Positions 1 to 8,707 of a stretch of DNA of 64,000 nt are shown piece by piece. Numbering within the stretch: position 1 is the stretch's first letter; every line of letters starts with the position of its first letter. The notes under the pieces are model-generated. The model ran no database searches. It was not told where the DNA came from and saw only the letters and a list, made by a program, of their open reading frames with translations. A program made the translations under genes and the position numbers. The stretch lies in contig NZ_JRKI01000025.1 of the NCBI RefSeq assembly GCF_000935125.1, forward strand, positions 62,001 through 126,000, written 5' to 3'. The DNA comes from Streptomyces natalensis ATCC 27448. Its GTDB lineage: Bacteria > Actinomycetota > Actinomycetes > Streptomycetales > Streptomycetaceae.

Positions 1-1
1 A

Positions 2-1120
2 CAGGTGCCCGCGGCGGACGTACGGCGGGCCGTGATGCTGGCCGGATCGCTGCCGGACGTCGCGCGGGCGCTGCTGGCCGAGGGGCCGCCGGCGCCGGCC
101 GGATTCCGGCTCACGGTCGGCCGGCCCGTCGGACCGATGCTCGCGCACAGCGCCGCCTCGGTGGCCGAGGCCATCGACCGGCTCGGCCCCTGCGCCGTCG
201 AGCAGAAACTGGACGGCATCCGGGTGCAGGTCCACCGCGACGGCGACGACGTACGGATCTACACCCGCACCCTGGACGAGGTCACCGCCCGCCTCCCCGA
301 AGTCGGCGCCGTCGCCCGTTCGCTGCCCGCCGCGCGCTTCATCCTGGACGGCGAGGTGATCGCCCTGGACGACGACGGGCGGCCGGTGCCCTTCCAGCGG
401 GTCGCCGGACGCTTCGGCTCGCGGGTCGACGTCACCGCCGCGCAGGCCGCGCTGCCGCTCTTGCCCGTCTTCTTCGATCTGCTCGCGCTCGACGACCGCG
501 ACCTGCTGGAACTGCCGGGCGCCGAACGGCATGCACGGCTGGCGCGACTGGCCCCGGCGGACGTACGGGTGCGCCGCCAGGTGGTGGCCGACCCGGAGGA
601 CGACGGGGCCCGCGCCGCCGCCGAGGAGTTCTGGCTGCGCACCCTGCGCGACGGCCACGAGGGCGTGGTCGTCAAGGCCCTGAACGCCCCGTACAGCGCG
701 GGCCGCCGCGGCGCCTCCTGGCTCAAGGTGAAGCCGGTGCACACCCTCGACCTGGTGGTCCTGGCGGCGGAATGGGGCCACGGCCGCCGCACCGGCAAGC
801 TCTCCAACCTCCACCTCGGGGCCCGCGGCCCGGACGGCGGCTTCGTCATGCTCGGCAAGACGTTCAAGGGCCTGACCGACGCCACCCTCGCCTGGCAGAC
901 CGAGCGGCTCCTGGAACTGGCGGTGGCACGGCGCGGCGCCGTCGTCACCGTACGGCCGGAGCTGGTCGTCGAGGTCGCCCATGACGGACTCCAGACGTCC
1001 ACGCGCTATCCGGCGGGCGTCACCCTGCGCTTCGCCCGGGTGCTGCGCTATCGGGAGGACAAGACGGCGGCGGAGGCGGACACCGTGGAGACGGTGCTGG
1101 CGCAGGGGCGGCGGCCGTGA
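2..1120 (+). CDS. ATP-dependent DNA ligase (5' end outside window)
   Basis: Nucleotidyltransferase-type ATP-dependent DNA ligase that seals nicks with ATP. The reading frame is open to the window edge, so the N-terminal part (the DNA-binding domain in actinobacterial LigB-type enzymes) lies upstream; 371 residues follow the first in-frame GTG at 5. Motif I EQKLDGIR carries the lysine that becomes adenylylated (about residue 68 from that GTG). Motif III is seen as FILDGEV, motif IV as EGVVVK and motif V as WLKVKP, followed by an OB-fold C-terminus. There is no primase-polymerase or phosphoesterase module, so this is a stand-alone ligase rather than LigD. Its stop overlaps the next gene's start by 4 nt (GTGA), so the two are probably co-translated. 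Confidence 0.93.
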   Translation, partial: QVPAADVRRAVMLAGSLPDVARALLAEGPPAPAGFRLTVGRPVGPMLAHSAASVAEAIDRLGPCAVEQKLDGIRVQVHRDGDDVRIYTRTLDEVTARLPEVGAVARSLPAARFILDGEVIALDDDGRPVPFQRVAGRFGSRVDVTAAQAALPLLPVFFDLLALDDRDLLELPGAERHARLARLAPADVRVRRQVVADPEDDGARAAAEEFWLRTLRDGHEGVVVKALNAPYSAGRRGASWLKVKPVHTLDLVVLAAEWGHGRRTGKLSNLHLGARGPDGGFVMLGKTFKGLTDATLAWQTERLLELAVARRGAVVTVRPELVVEVAHDGLQTSTRYPAGVTLRFARVLRYREDKTAAEADTVETVLAQGRRP

Positions 1121-1623
1121 CGGCCAAGCGGAGCGCCGGGCTGCTGCTGTACCGCAGCGGCCCGCGCGGCCTCGAAGTGCTGCTGGCGCATATGGGCGGG
1201 CCGCTGTGGGCCCGCTGGGACGCGGGGGCCTGGTCGGTGCCCAAGGGCGAGTACGTAGCGCCGGAGGAGGCGCGGGACGCGGCCCGGCGGGAGTTCGCGG
1301 AGGAGCTGGGGCTGGAGCCGCCGGACGGGCGCTACCTTCCGCTGGGCGACGTCCGTCAGGCGGGCGGCAAGGTCGTGACCGTCTGGGCCGTCGAGAGCGA
1401 TCTCGATCCGCAGCGCGTGGTGCCCGGCACCTTCGAGATGGAGTGGCCGAGGGGCTCGGGGAGGCTCCGCAGCTTCCCGGAGATCGACCGGGTGGCGTGG
1501 TGGACCCCGCAGGAGGCGGCGGAGCGGCTGGTGAAGGGGCAGCGGGCGTTCCTGGAGCGGCTGGCCGAACGGCTCGGCACAGGCGCCGCCGGAACCGAAC
1601 GGCCCGGCGGGGACGCCGACTGA
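1117..1623 (+). CDS. Nudix hydrolase
   Basis: A 168-residue Nudix-family pyrophosphohydrolase. The Nudix box is visible at about residues 43-66, with GEYVAPEEA leading into REFAEELG, giving the metal-binding REXXEE core. Substrates in this family are nucleoside diphosphates linked to another moiety, and the specific one cannot be read here. The start is a GTG overlapping the ligase stop, so the gene sits in an operon with the DNA ligase. That pairing is compatible with a housekeeping role in nucleotide sanitation or repair, but this is inference. The last 15 residues are a poorly conserved Gly-rich tail. Confidence 0.9.
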   Translation: MTAKRSAGLLLYRSGPRGLEVLLAHMGGPLWARWDAGAWSVPKGEYVAPEEARDAARREFAEELGLEPPDGRYLPLGDVRQAGGKVVTVWAVESDLDPQRVVPGTFEMEWPRGSGRLRSFPEIDRVAWWTPQEAAERLVKGQRAFLERLAERLGTGAAGTERPGGDAD

Positions 1624-1740
1624 ACGCGCCACCCTTGGGCACGGCCCGCGCTGGACACCCCCCGACCGGCCGGGCAATCTGTGGGCGGGGAACGACGGGG
1701 GGCTCTGGGAACGGGGTCATGAGCATGCTGCGGGGGCCGC

Positions 1741-2748
1741 ATGTTGCGCATTCATTTCGATGACCGGGACATCGCACGCGTACAGATCGCGTCCGGACCG
1801 GATCCGCTGTGGGAAACGGTGCTGGCGCTGCATCATCTGACGGCGCCGGGCGGCGGCGTGCCGGTCTTCGCCGCCTGGCGGGCCCGCGCCCTGGGCGAGC
1901 TGGCCGAGCGCCAACTGGCCCGCCCCGCCCGGCTGATCAACGCGCTGGCCCCGGCCGCCGGTTACTTCCCGGACTTCCTGACGCCCGATGCCTCCCGCGA
2001 CGGCCTGGCGGCGGGGCTGCGGGCCCTGCGCGAGACCCCCAGGACCCGGCTGACCGCGGAGCTGCGCCGGGCCGGGAGCGCGGCCCGGCTGCCGCGCTGG
2101 ACGGAAGCGGTGGCCGAGGGAAGCCGGCAGCCGCTGGACGAACTGGCCGCCGCCTTCCAGGAGGTGCACCGCGCGGTGATCGCCCCCGGCTGGACGCAGG
2201 CGGCCGCCACCGCCGACCGCGACCGGGCGGCCCGCACCCGCGCCCTGTGCCACGGCGGCGTCGACGCCATGCTCCACTCCTTCCGCCCGCACCTTCGGTG
2301 GGAGCCGCCGGTGCTGTCCGTCGACTACCCCTGCGACCGCGATCTGCGGCTGCACGGACGCGGACTGCGGCTGATCCCGTCCCACTTCTGCTGGCGCCGT
2401 CCGATAGCGCTCGCCGACCCGGAGCTGCCACCCGTCCTGGTCTACCCGGTGGAGCACACCGCCGGCTGGGCGCCCGCCACCACTCGCGCCTGCCATCCGC
2501 AGGCCCTGTCCGCGCTGCTCGGCCGCACCCGCGCCCGGGTGCTCGCCGCCCTCGACGCACCCGCCACCACGGGCGAACTGGCCCGCCGGCTGAGGGTTTC
2601 CGCACCCTCGGCCAGCGAGCACGTCAGCGCCCTGCGCGAGGCCGGTCTGGCCCACAGCCGTCGCGAGGGCTGCTGCGTCGTCCATGCGCTCACACCGCTG
2701 GGCGCGGCGCTGCTGCACGGCGAACTGGCGCCCGTCAAAGCGCCGTGA
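1741..2748 (+). CDS. DUF5937/ArsR-like winged-helix transcriptional regulator
   Basis: A 335-residue regulator typical of Streptomyces. The N-terminal 230 residues resemble the DUF5937 domain (start MLRIHFDDRD). The C-terminal part (about 255-325) is an ArsR-type winged helix: TTGELARRLRVSAPSASEHV gives the recognition helix and HALTPLG the wing. No metal-binding CxC pair is evident, so metal sensing is unlikely. It stands alone, about 120 nt downstream of the Nudix gene and convergent with the dehydrogenase operon. Its target is unknown. Confidence 0.85.
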   Translation: MLRIHFDDRDIARVQIASGPDPLWETVLALHHLTAPGGGVPVFAAWRARALGELAERQLARPARLINALAPAAGYFPDFLTPDASRDGLAAGLRALRETPRTRLTAELRRAGSAARLPRWTEAVAEGSRQPLDELAAAFQEVHRAVIAPGWTQAAATADRDRAARTRALCHGGVDAMLHSFRPHLRWEPPVLSVDYPCDRDLRLHGRGLRLIPSHFCWRRPIALADPELPPVLVYPVEHTAGWAPATTRACHPQALSALLGRTRARVLAALDAPATTGELARRLRVSAPSASEHVSALREAGLAHSRREGCCVVHALTPLGAALLHGELAPVKAP

Positions 2749-2760
2749 CCCCGCTGCCGC

Positions 2761-3753
2761 TCAGGGCAGGACCTGGATCTTGCGGCCCTGCCCGGCCCGG
2801 AAGCGGTCCAGCGCCGCCCCGTACTCGGTCAGTGGCAGCCGGTCGCTGATGAACACCTGCGGATCCACCACACCCGTCGCGAACAGCTCGGCGGCGCGCT
2901 CGAAGCTGTGCAGGACGGCCATCGAGCCGGTGATGGTGATCTCCTGGTTGTAGATGCGGTACGGCTCGATGACGGCGCGGGCCGCGTAGTCGGCCACCCC
3001 GAACTGGAGGAAGGTGCCGCCCTTGCCGACCCGGCCCAGCGCGTCCTGGATGGCGTGCTGATTGCCGGTGGCGTCGATGACCACGTCCCAGCCGCGGGGG
3101 CGGTCGATCTCGTCGGCGGAGGCGGCCGCGGTGCTGCACCCCAGGGTGCGGGCGGTGGCCAGCCGGTCCGGATTGATGTCGACCACGTCCACGCCCGCCG
3201 CACCGGTGCGCTTGGCGAGTTCGAGCATCATCAGGCCCATCGTCCCCGAGCCGTAGATCAGGACATGGGTGCCCAGCTGCTGGGAGCGCAGGATGTCATA
3301 GCCGCGTACGGCGCAGGAGAGCGGTTCGATCAGGGCCGCGTCCTCGGTGCGGATGTGGTCGGGCAGCTTGATGCAGTTGGCGACGGGGGCCACCGCGAAC
3401 TCGGCGGCGCCGCCCGCCGTGGTCACCCCGATCGCGGCCCAGCGTTCACAGAGATTGTTGCGGCCGGTGCGGCAGTAGTGGCACTCGTAGCAGTACAGGG
3501 ACGGGTCGACGGCCACCCGGTCGCCCTCGGCCAGTTCGGTGACCGCACTGCCGGTGGCGACGACCGTACCGGCGAACTCATGGCCCGGGACGACCGGCAG
3601 GGTGGGCGCGAACTCGCCCTGGAGGATGTGCAGATCGGTGCCGCACAGCCCGCAGGAGGCGACCGCGACCACCACCTCGCGGGGGCCGGGGGAGGGATCG
3701 TCGACGGTGGTGACCTCGACCTTCCCGGGGGCGCTGATCACTGCGGCTTTCAT
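2761..3753 (-). CDS. Zinc-dependent alcohol/polyol dehydrogenase
   Basis: A medium-chain zinc dehydrogenase of 330 residues in the sorbitol/threonine dehydrogenase group. It should oxidise a secondary alcohol with NAD(P)+ in the cytoplasm. Catalytic zinc ligands are Cys37 (CGLCGTD) and His58-Glu59 (GHEF). The structural zinc is held by Cys88, Cys91, Cys94 and Cys102. The Rossmann motif GSGTMG is at 168-173. It is the last gene of the DeoR-led transport operon, so its substrate is probably the sugar alcohol or sugar taken up by that transporter. The exact substrate cannot be read from sequence. A triple 18-bp repeat separates it from the permease gene. Confidence 0.9.
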   Translation of the reverse strand: MKAAVISAPGKVEVTTVDDPSPGPREVVVAVASCGLCGTDLHILQGEFAPTLPVVPGHEFAGTVVATGSAVTELAEGDRVAVDPSLYCYECHYCRTGRNNLCERWAAIGVTTAGGAAEFAVAPVANCIKLPDHIRTEDAALIEPLSCAVRGYDILRSQQLGTHVLIYGSGTMGLMMLELAKRTGAAGVDVVDINPDRLATARTLGCSTAAASADEIDRPRGWDVVIDATGNQHAIQDALGRVGKGGTFLQFGVADYAARAVIEPYRIYNQEITITGSMAVLHSFERAAELFATGVVDPQVFISDRLPLTEYGAALDRFRAGQGRKIQVLP

Positions 3754-3766
3754 GTCACGACTCCGA

Positions 3767-3820
3767 TCACTTCACGGCTTATGTTCACTTCACGAGTGCG
3801 GTTCACTTCACGGCACCGAG
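3767..3820 (-). repeat. Three tandem 18-bp units sharing TCACTTCACG
   Basis: On the plus strand the identical decamer TCACTTCACG begins at 3767, 3785 and 3803, an exact 18-bp period. The other 8 bp of each unit differ. The third copy covers the stop codon of the upstream permease gene; the other two fill the gap before the dehydrogenase start at 3753. Read on the gene strand the unit is CGTGAAGTGA. It could be an operator or a duplication artefact. Confidence 0.85.
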
Positions 3821-4645
3821 GGAGAGGCCCTGGACGAGCTTGTCCTGGGCGGCGAATCCGGCGATGAGCACCGGGAGGGAGATGACGGTGGCGGCGGCGC
3901 ACAGCTTGGCCAGGAACAGGCCCTGGCTGGTGACGAAACCGGTCAGGAACACCGGCGCGGTACCGGCCACGACGCCGGCCAGCACCCGGGCGAACAGCAG
4001 CTCGTTCCAGCTGAAGATGAAGGAGATCAGGGCGGTCGCCGCGATGCCCGGCATGGCGATCGGCGCGACGATCCGGGTCAGGGTGGTGTGCAGCCCCGCC
4101 CCGTCGATCGAGGCGGCCTCCATGATCTCGCCCGGGACCTCGGAGAGGAACGAGCGCATCATCCACACCGCGATCGGCAGATTCATCGAGGTGTAGAGGA
4201 TGACCAGCAGCCAGATGCTGTCCAGCATCCCGCTGTTCTGCGCGACGAGATAGACCGGCAGCAGCCCGGCCACCAGCGGCAGCATCTTCGTGGACAGGAA
4301 GAAGAACATCACATCGCTCCACTTGCGCACCGGCTTGATCGACAGCGCGTACGCCGCCGGGACGGCCAGCGCCAGCACCAGCAGCGTCGAGACGACGGAG
4401 GCGGTGAGCGAGTTGATCAGCGGCGGCCAGGGGCTGACGCCGGTGCCCGCGCCGAAGAACTCGCGGTAGCCGTGCAGGCTGAGCCCGGCGACGATGCTCG
4501 GCGGGTTGGTCGCCGCATCCGTCTCGCTGTGGAAGGACGTCAGCACCATCCACGCGACGGGCAGGAAGAAGGCGATCCCGCACAGCCAGGCCGCCAGGCC
4601 CAGCAGACTTCCGGTCCGCCGCCGGATCAGGGGTGCGCTGTTCAT
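3803..4645 (-). CDS. ABC sugar transporter permease (MalG-type)
   Basis: A 280-residue inner-membrane permease of a CUT1-type carbohydrate ABC importer, with about six membrane segments. The EAA loop that docks the ATPase reads EAASIDGAGLHTTL followed by P-x-A-x-PG. The ATG at 4645 was chosen because it overlaps the stop of the upstream permease gene by 4 nt (ATGA). No ATPase gene is present in this operon, as is common in Streptomyces, where the shared ATPase MsiK often energises several CUT1 importers. Confidence 0.92.
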   Translation of the reverse strand: MNSAPLIRRRTGSLLGLAAWLCGIAFFLPVAWMVLTSFHSETDAATNPPSIVAGLSLHGYREFFGAGTGVSPWPPLINSLTASVVSTLLVLALAVPAAYALSIKPVRKWSDVMFFFLSTKMLPLVAGLLPVYLVAQNSGMLDSIWLLVILYTSMNLPIAVWMMRSFLSEVPGEIMEAASIDGAGLHTTLTRIVAPIAMPGIAATALISFIFSWNELLFARVLAGVVAGTAPVFLTGFVTSQGLFLAKLCAAATVISLPVLIAGFAAQDKLVQGLSLGAVK

Positions 4646-5628
4646 CGGGTGACCTCCTCGCGCAGCAGGGACGAGACGGTGCGCAGCGCGAAGGTGGCCA
4701 CGACCAGCGAACACAGCACCACGACGACGCCCTGCGCGGACGCCCGTCCGTAGTCGTGGGCCTGGTAGAAGGTCTGGTAGATGGTGTAGGGGAGGTTGGC
4801 GGTGCCCAGGCCGCCGGAGGTGATGGTGAAGACCGCGTCGAAGTTCTGGACGACGTAGATGGTCCCGAGCAGCGCGGCCAGCTCCAGATAGCGCCGCAGA
4901 TGGGGCAGCGTCAGATAGCGGAAGATGTCGAAGGCCGAGGCGCCGTCCATCCGCGCCGCCTCGATCGCATCCGCCGCCCGGCTCTGGAGCCCGGCCAGCA
5001 GGATCAGCATCATGAAGGGCGTCCACTGCCAGATCAGCGACACCTCCACCGCGGCCAGCGGCGAATTGGTCATCCAGTCCGGCTGCGGCGGATCATGGCT
5101 GCCGAACAGCCCCCATATCCACGTCAGCGCGCCGTTGAGCAGCCCGTACGAGGCGTTGTAGAGGGCGTGCTTCCACAGCAGGGCGGACGCCACCGGCACC
5201 ACCAGGAACGGGGTGATGAGCAGGGTGCGCACGATGCCGCGGCCGCGGAAGCTGCGGTCCAGCAGCAGCGCCAGGCCCAGCCCCAGCAGCAGGCTGACCA
5301 GCACCACGGTGACGGTCAGCAGCACCGTCGTCACCACCGACGACCGCATCGCGGAGTCCGCGAAGACCGCCACATAGTTGTCGAAGGCGGCGAACCCGCG
5401 GTTCCCGGGGGCCAGCGCGTTCCAGTGGGTGAAGGAGATCACCACGGTTGCCACGAACGGCAGTTGGGTCACGACGACCAGGAAGACCAGCGCGGGCAGC
5501 AGGGGCGCGCGCCGCGCCCAGTCCCTGGCCCGCTGTGCGCGCCGGGCCCGGGCCGCCTGCCTGCCAGGTACCGCGACGGCCGCCTGGCCGCGTGGGCCGC
5601 GTCGGGTCGTTTCAGTGGCGGTGGGCAT
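4642..5628 (-). CDS. ABC sugar transporter permease (MalF-type)
   Basis: A 328-residue permease, partner of the downstream MalG-type subunit. It has an N-terminal Arg/Ala-rich cytoplasmic stretch, then hydrophobic helices and the EAA loop EAARMDGASAFDIF. The ATG at 5628 is preferred over one six codons upstream because a GGAGG ribosome-binding site lies about 7 nt before it. The start lies inside the end of the binding-protein gene (17-nt overlap), and the 3' end overlaps the next permease by 4 nt, indicating tight translational coupling. Confidence 0.92.
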   Translation of the reverse strand: MPTATETTRRGPRGQAAVAVPGRQAARARRAQRARDWARRAPLLPALVFLVVVTQLPFVATVVISFTHWNALAPGNRGFAAFDNYVAVFADSAMRSSVVTTVLLTVTVVLVSLLLGLGLALLLDRSFRGRGIVRTLLITPFLVVPVASALLWKHALYNASYGLLNGALTWIWGLFGSHDPPQPDWMTNSPLAAVEVSLIWQWTPFMMLILLAGLQSRAADAIEAARMDGASAFDIFRYLTLPHLRRYLELAALLGTIYVVQNFDAVFTITSGGLGTANLPYTIYQTFYQAHDYGRASAQGVVVVLCSLVVATFALRTVSSLLREEVTR

Positions 5629-6985
5629 CGGCCACCTCCTGCGCAAGCTGCTGGCTCTTCTTGAGGGCCTCGGTCACGCTCTCCTTGCCGGCGATGGCCG
5701 AGCTGATCTCGTTGGAGACCTTGGTTCCCAGGTCGGCGAACTCGGGGATGTCGACGAACTGGATCCCGGGGGCCGGGCGGGGCTGGACGCCGGGGTCAGT
5801 GGGCCGCGCCGAGCTGATCGCCTGCTGGGTCGCGCGGGCGAAGGTCCCGGACTCCTTCAGGTACTGCGGGTTGCGGTAGAGGGAGGCCCGCTTGCCGCCG
5901 GGCACCCTCGACCAGCCCAGTTCCCGGCCCACCAGCTGCTCGTACTTCGCGCCGGAGGCCCAGCGGATGAACTTCCAGGCGGCGTCCTGGTGCTGACTGG
6001 CCTTCTCCACGCCCCACGCCCAGGTGTACAGCCAGCCCGAGCTGTCGGTCCTGTCGACCGGCGCCGGGGCGTAGCCGACCTTCCCGGCGACCTTCGAGTC
6101 GGCGCTCTCCAGCGAGCCGGCGCCGGCAGTCGCGTCGTACCACATGGCGACCTTGCCCTGCTGCATGTTGTTGAGGCACTCGGCGTAGCCGGCCTGCGGT
6201 GCGCCCGCCTCGCCGTGCTTGCGGACCAGATCGACGTAGAACTGGGTGGCCTTGGCGAATTCCGGGCTGTCCAGCTTCGCCTTCCAGTCCTTGTCGAACC
6301 AGGTCCCGCCGAAGGTGTTGACGACGGTGGTCAGCGGGGCCATCAGCTGGCCCCAGCCGACCTGGCCGCGCAGACAGATGCCCTTCAGGCCCTTGCGGGA
6401 GCCGTCCAACTTGGCGGCCATGTCGGCGACCTGCTGCCACGTCGGATGCGCGGGCATCGTCAGCCCGGCGGCCTTGAGAAGGTCCTTGCGGTACATCAGG
6501 AACGACGATTCGCCGTAGAACGGCTCCGCGTAGACCTTGTCGTCGGCGGCGGTCAGTGAGGTGCGGACCGGAGCGAGAATGTCGCTCTGGTTGAACTCCG
6601 GGTCCTTGTCGGCCCGTTCGCCGAGCGGGGCGAGCCATCCGTTGCGGGCGTAGATGGGCGTTTCGTAATTGCTGAGACTGGCCACGTCGTACTGTCCGGC
6701 CTGGCTGGAGAAGTCCTGGCTCATCTTGTCGCGCAGATCGTCCTCCGGCAGCACGGTGAAGTTCACCTTGATGCCGGTCTCCTTGGTGAAGTACTTGGCG
6801 GTGAGCTTCTGGAGGTCCACCATCTGCGGGTTGTTCACCATCAGCACATTGATGGCCTGGGCGTCGCCCTTGCCCACCTGACCGGCGCCGGAGCAGGCGG
6901 TGGCGGACAGCGACATGACCAGGGCGGCCGACGTCAGCGCTATGGCGCGGCCGGTGCGGCCTCGCCCGGGGAAGGGTGCGTTCAC
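5612..6985 (-). CDS. ABC sugar-binding lipoprotein
   Basis: A 457-residue extracellular solute-binding protein (family 1) of a CUT1 importer, anchored to the outer face of the membrane. The signal peptide ends in a lipobox LSATAC with the lipidated Cys at about residue 31. The mature part shows the family fold, for example TGIKVNF in the first strand and the repeated W-rich C-terminal segments. It lies between the DeoR gene and two permease genes on the same strand. Ligand is unknown; the zinc dehydrogenase at the operon's end favours a polyol or related sugar. Confidence 0.93.
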   Translation of the reverse strand: MNAPFPGRGRTGRAIALTSAALVMSLSATACSGAGQVGKGDAQAINVLMVNNPQMVDLQKLTAKYFTKETGIKVNFTVLPEDDLRDKMSQDFSSQAGQYDVASLSNYETPIYARNGWLAPLGERADKDPEFNQSDILAPVRTSLTAADDKVYAEPFYGESSFLMYRKDLLKAAGLTMPAHPTWQQVADMAAKLDGSRKGLKGICLRGQVGWGQLMAPLTTVVNTFGGTWFDKDWKAKLDSPEFAKATQFYVDLVRKHGEAGAPQAGYAECLNNMQQGKVAMWYDATAGAGSLESADSKVAGKVGYAPAPVDRTDSSGWLYTWAWGVEKASQHQDAAWKFIRWASGAKYEQLVGRELGWSRVPGGKRASLYRNPQYLKESGTFARATQQAISSARPTDPGVQPRPAPGIQFVDIPEFADLGTKVSNEISSAIAGKESVTEALKKSQQLAQEVADAHRH

Positions 6986-7119
6986 GGCACTTACCTCTCA
7001 TTTCGGGTGTACGAGATCACGCCGTGGGCACGGCGGGGGACCGCACGGCGGCGCAGGCTGCGACCGCGGCGGCTGTGGGGGAGTCGTAGGGGGCCGGTCG
7101 TCCGGGGGCCCCGCCCGGG

Positions 7120-7881
7120 TCAGACCCGGAGCACCTGGGGCCCCAGGAGGGAGTAGCGATGGGCCTCCGGCGCGGACAGCCCGGAGTCGGTGACGATCGT
7201 GTCGAAGTCACTGACCTCGGCGAACCGGCAGAAGCTGCTCGCCCCGAACTTGCTGTGCACCCCGACCAGCACCCGCCGCCGCGAGGAGCGCACCGCCTGC
7301 CTCTTCACATCGGCGACCGCCGGATCGGGGGTGGTCAGACCGTGCTCCCGGGAGATGCCGTTGGCGCCCATGAAGGCCAGGTCGATCACGAAACCGGCGA
7401 GCATGTCCCGCGCCCAGGAGCCCACCGTCGCCTGGGTTCCCGCGCGCACCCGGCCGCCGGCCAGCAGCACGGTGGTGGATTCGGACGCGGAGACCAGCGA
7501 GGCGGTGCGCAGCGAGGCGGTCAGCACGGTCAGCGGGCGGTCGGTGGGCAGCAGCGTCGCGACCAGCTCGGGGGTGTAGCCCTCGTCCACGAACACCGTT
7601 TCCGCCTCGCCCATCAGCTGCACCGCGGCCGCCGCGATCCGCTGTTTCTCGGCCACCTGCTGGGTCTCCCGCCGCGCCAGCGTGGTCTCGAACCCCGCGC
7701 TCTCGACCGGATACGCCGCACCGTGCGTCCGCCGGATCAGCCCGCGCCGTTCCAGCTCGCTCAGATCGCGCCGTACGGTCTCGCGGGCGACCCCGAACTC
7801 CGCCGCCGCCTCGGCGACCTCGACCCGCCCCGACTGCCGGGCCAGCACGAGAAGGCGGCGCTGGCGTTCTTCGGCCCTCAT
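7120..7881 (-). CDS. DeoR-family transcriptional regulator
   Basis: A 253-residue DeoR repressor. Residues 1-57 form the N-terminal helix-turn-helix (AEFGVARETVRRDLSELERRG). Residues about 75-235 are the DeoRC sugar-phosphate sensor, with the FVDEG and GANG motifs and a conserved VHSKFG near the C-terminus. It is the first gene of a minus-strand transport/dehydrogenase operon, 134 nt before the binding-protein gene, and probably represses it until a phosphorylated sugar is present. Palindromic and repeated elements upstream (7922-8051) are candidate operators. Confidence 0.92.
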   Translation of the reverse strand: MRAEERQRRLLVLARQSGRVEVAEAAAEFGVARETVRRDLSELERRGLIRRTHGAAYPVESAGFETTLARRETQQVAEKQRIAAAAVQLMGEAETVFVDEGYTPELVATLLPTDRPLTVLTASLRTASLVSASESTTVLLAGGRVRAGTQATVGSWARDMLAGFVIDLAFMGANGISREHGLTTPDPAVADVKRQAVRSSRRRVLVGVHSKFGASSFCRFAEVSDFDTIVTDSGLSAPEAHRYSLLGPQVLRV

Positions 7882-8242
7882 GGTGTGCTCCTGCCCGTAT
7901 CGGTGATCCTCGCGGCCGCTGCCGGACCGCGGCGGTCCGGGTGGTCCGTTCGGTCACGGCCCTGCCCGTTTCTGCCCGCAGCAGGTTTATAGCAACGGTA
8001 GGACGACGGACCTTCGCCCGTTACGGGGGAAAATCCGCCCGTTTCCGCCCGGCCCCCACCGTCCTGGCCTGGCCTGCCGCCCCTCCTGGTGCCCGTTCGC
8101 CCCGATGGAGGGCTCCGTACGGGCGCCCGCTCCGGCGCGCACGCGTCGCGGACGTCGTCGTCCGTACGATCCGGGGGCGACCGGCGTACGCGGGCGGGCC
8201 GTGCCGGTGATGAGGGGGAAAGGGGCGCTTAGTCTGGACGCC
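7882..8242. other. Divergent intergenic region with regulatory-looking repeats
   Basis: This 361-nt gap separates the minus-strand DeoR gene from the plus-strand STAS gene. It holds a perfect palindrome (7922-7940), the repeat GCCCGTTTCYGCCCG at 7964-7978 and 8037-8051, and a related GCCCGTTACGGG at about 8015. The segment around 7985-8035 is locally A/T-richer, as expected for promoters. No gene was found in it. Confidence 0.6.
7922..7940. promoter_or_regulatory. Perfect palindrome upstream of the DeoR gene
   Basis: CCGGACCGC, one central G, then GCGGTCCGG: 9-bp arms with a single-base centre, located 41 nt upstream of the DeoR start. The position suits an autoregulatory operator. G/C-rich palindromes also arise by chance in this genome, so function is inferred. 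Confidence 0.4.
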
Positions 8243-8671
8243 ATGAGTGCGGAGATGCGGTCCTTGGCGGTCACGACGGTCGTCGAGGCGGACGAGTGCG
8301 CGGTACTGCGCGTCAGCGGGGAGCTGGATCTCCGGACCGAGCAGGCGTTTCTCACCGAGGCGCGGTCCATCGTCTCGGCCGGCCACCGTTTCCTCGTGCT
8401 CGATCTGACGGCGCTGCGCTTCTGCGACTCGCGGGGGCTGAGCTGTCTGCTGGCGCTGGAGTGGCTGTGCCGCCGTCTGGAGGGCCGGCTGTTCCTGGCC
8501 TCGCTCGGGGTGCGAATGCTGCGGCTGCTGATCGGCACCCAGTCGCTGAGCGTCTTCTCCTGCTTCCCGACGGTCGGTCATGCGCTGGCGGCCGTCCCCG
8601 AAGGCGCGCGTCCGGCCTGGCCGCCCGCGCCCGAGGAACCGGCGCTGCCCGGCGATGACCCGTTCGTGTGA
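8243..8671 (+). CDS. STAS-domain anti-sigma-factor antagonist
   Basis: A SpoIIAA/RsbV-like single STAS domain protein (142 residues from this start). Such proteins bind anti-sigma kinases and are switched by phosphorylation of a conserved serine. The expected site is visible in RFCDSRGL, with the Asp-Ser pair in the usual loop. ATG 8243 was chosen because homology begins just after it; an in-frame ATG at 8210 would add 11 residues. No partner kinase or sigma factor gene is adjacent, so its pathway is unknown. The C-terminal 25 residues are Pro/Ala-rich. Confidence 0.85.
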   Translation: MSAEMRSLAVTTVVEADECAVLRVSGELDLRTEQAFLTEARSIVSAGHRFLVLDLTALRFCDSRGLSCLLALEWLCRRLEGRLFLASLGVRMLRLLIGTQSLSVFSCFPTVGHALAAVPEGARPAWPPAPEEPALPGDDPFV

Positions 8672-8707
8672 GCGGCGGCGCCATCGGGGTGACGGCCACG
8701 GGGGCGG

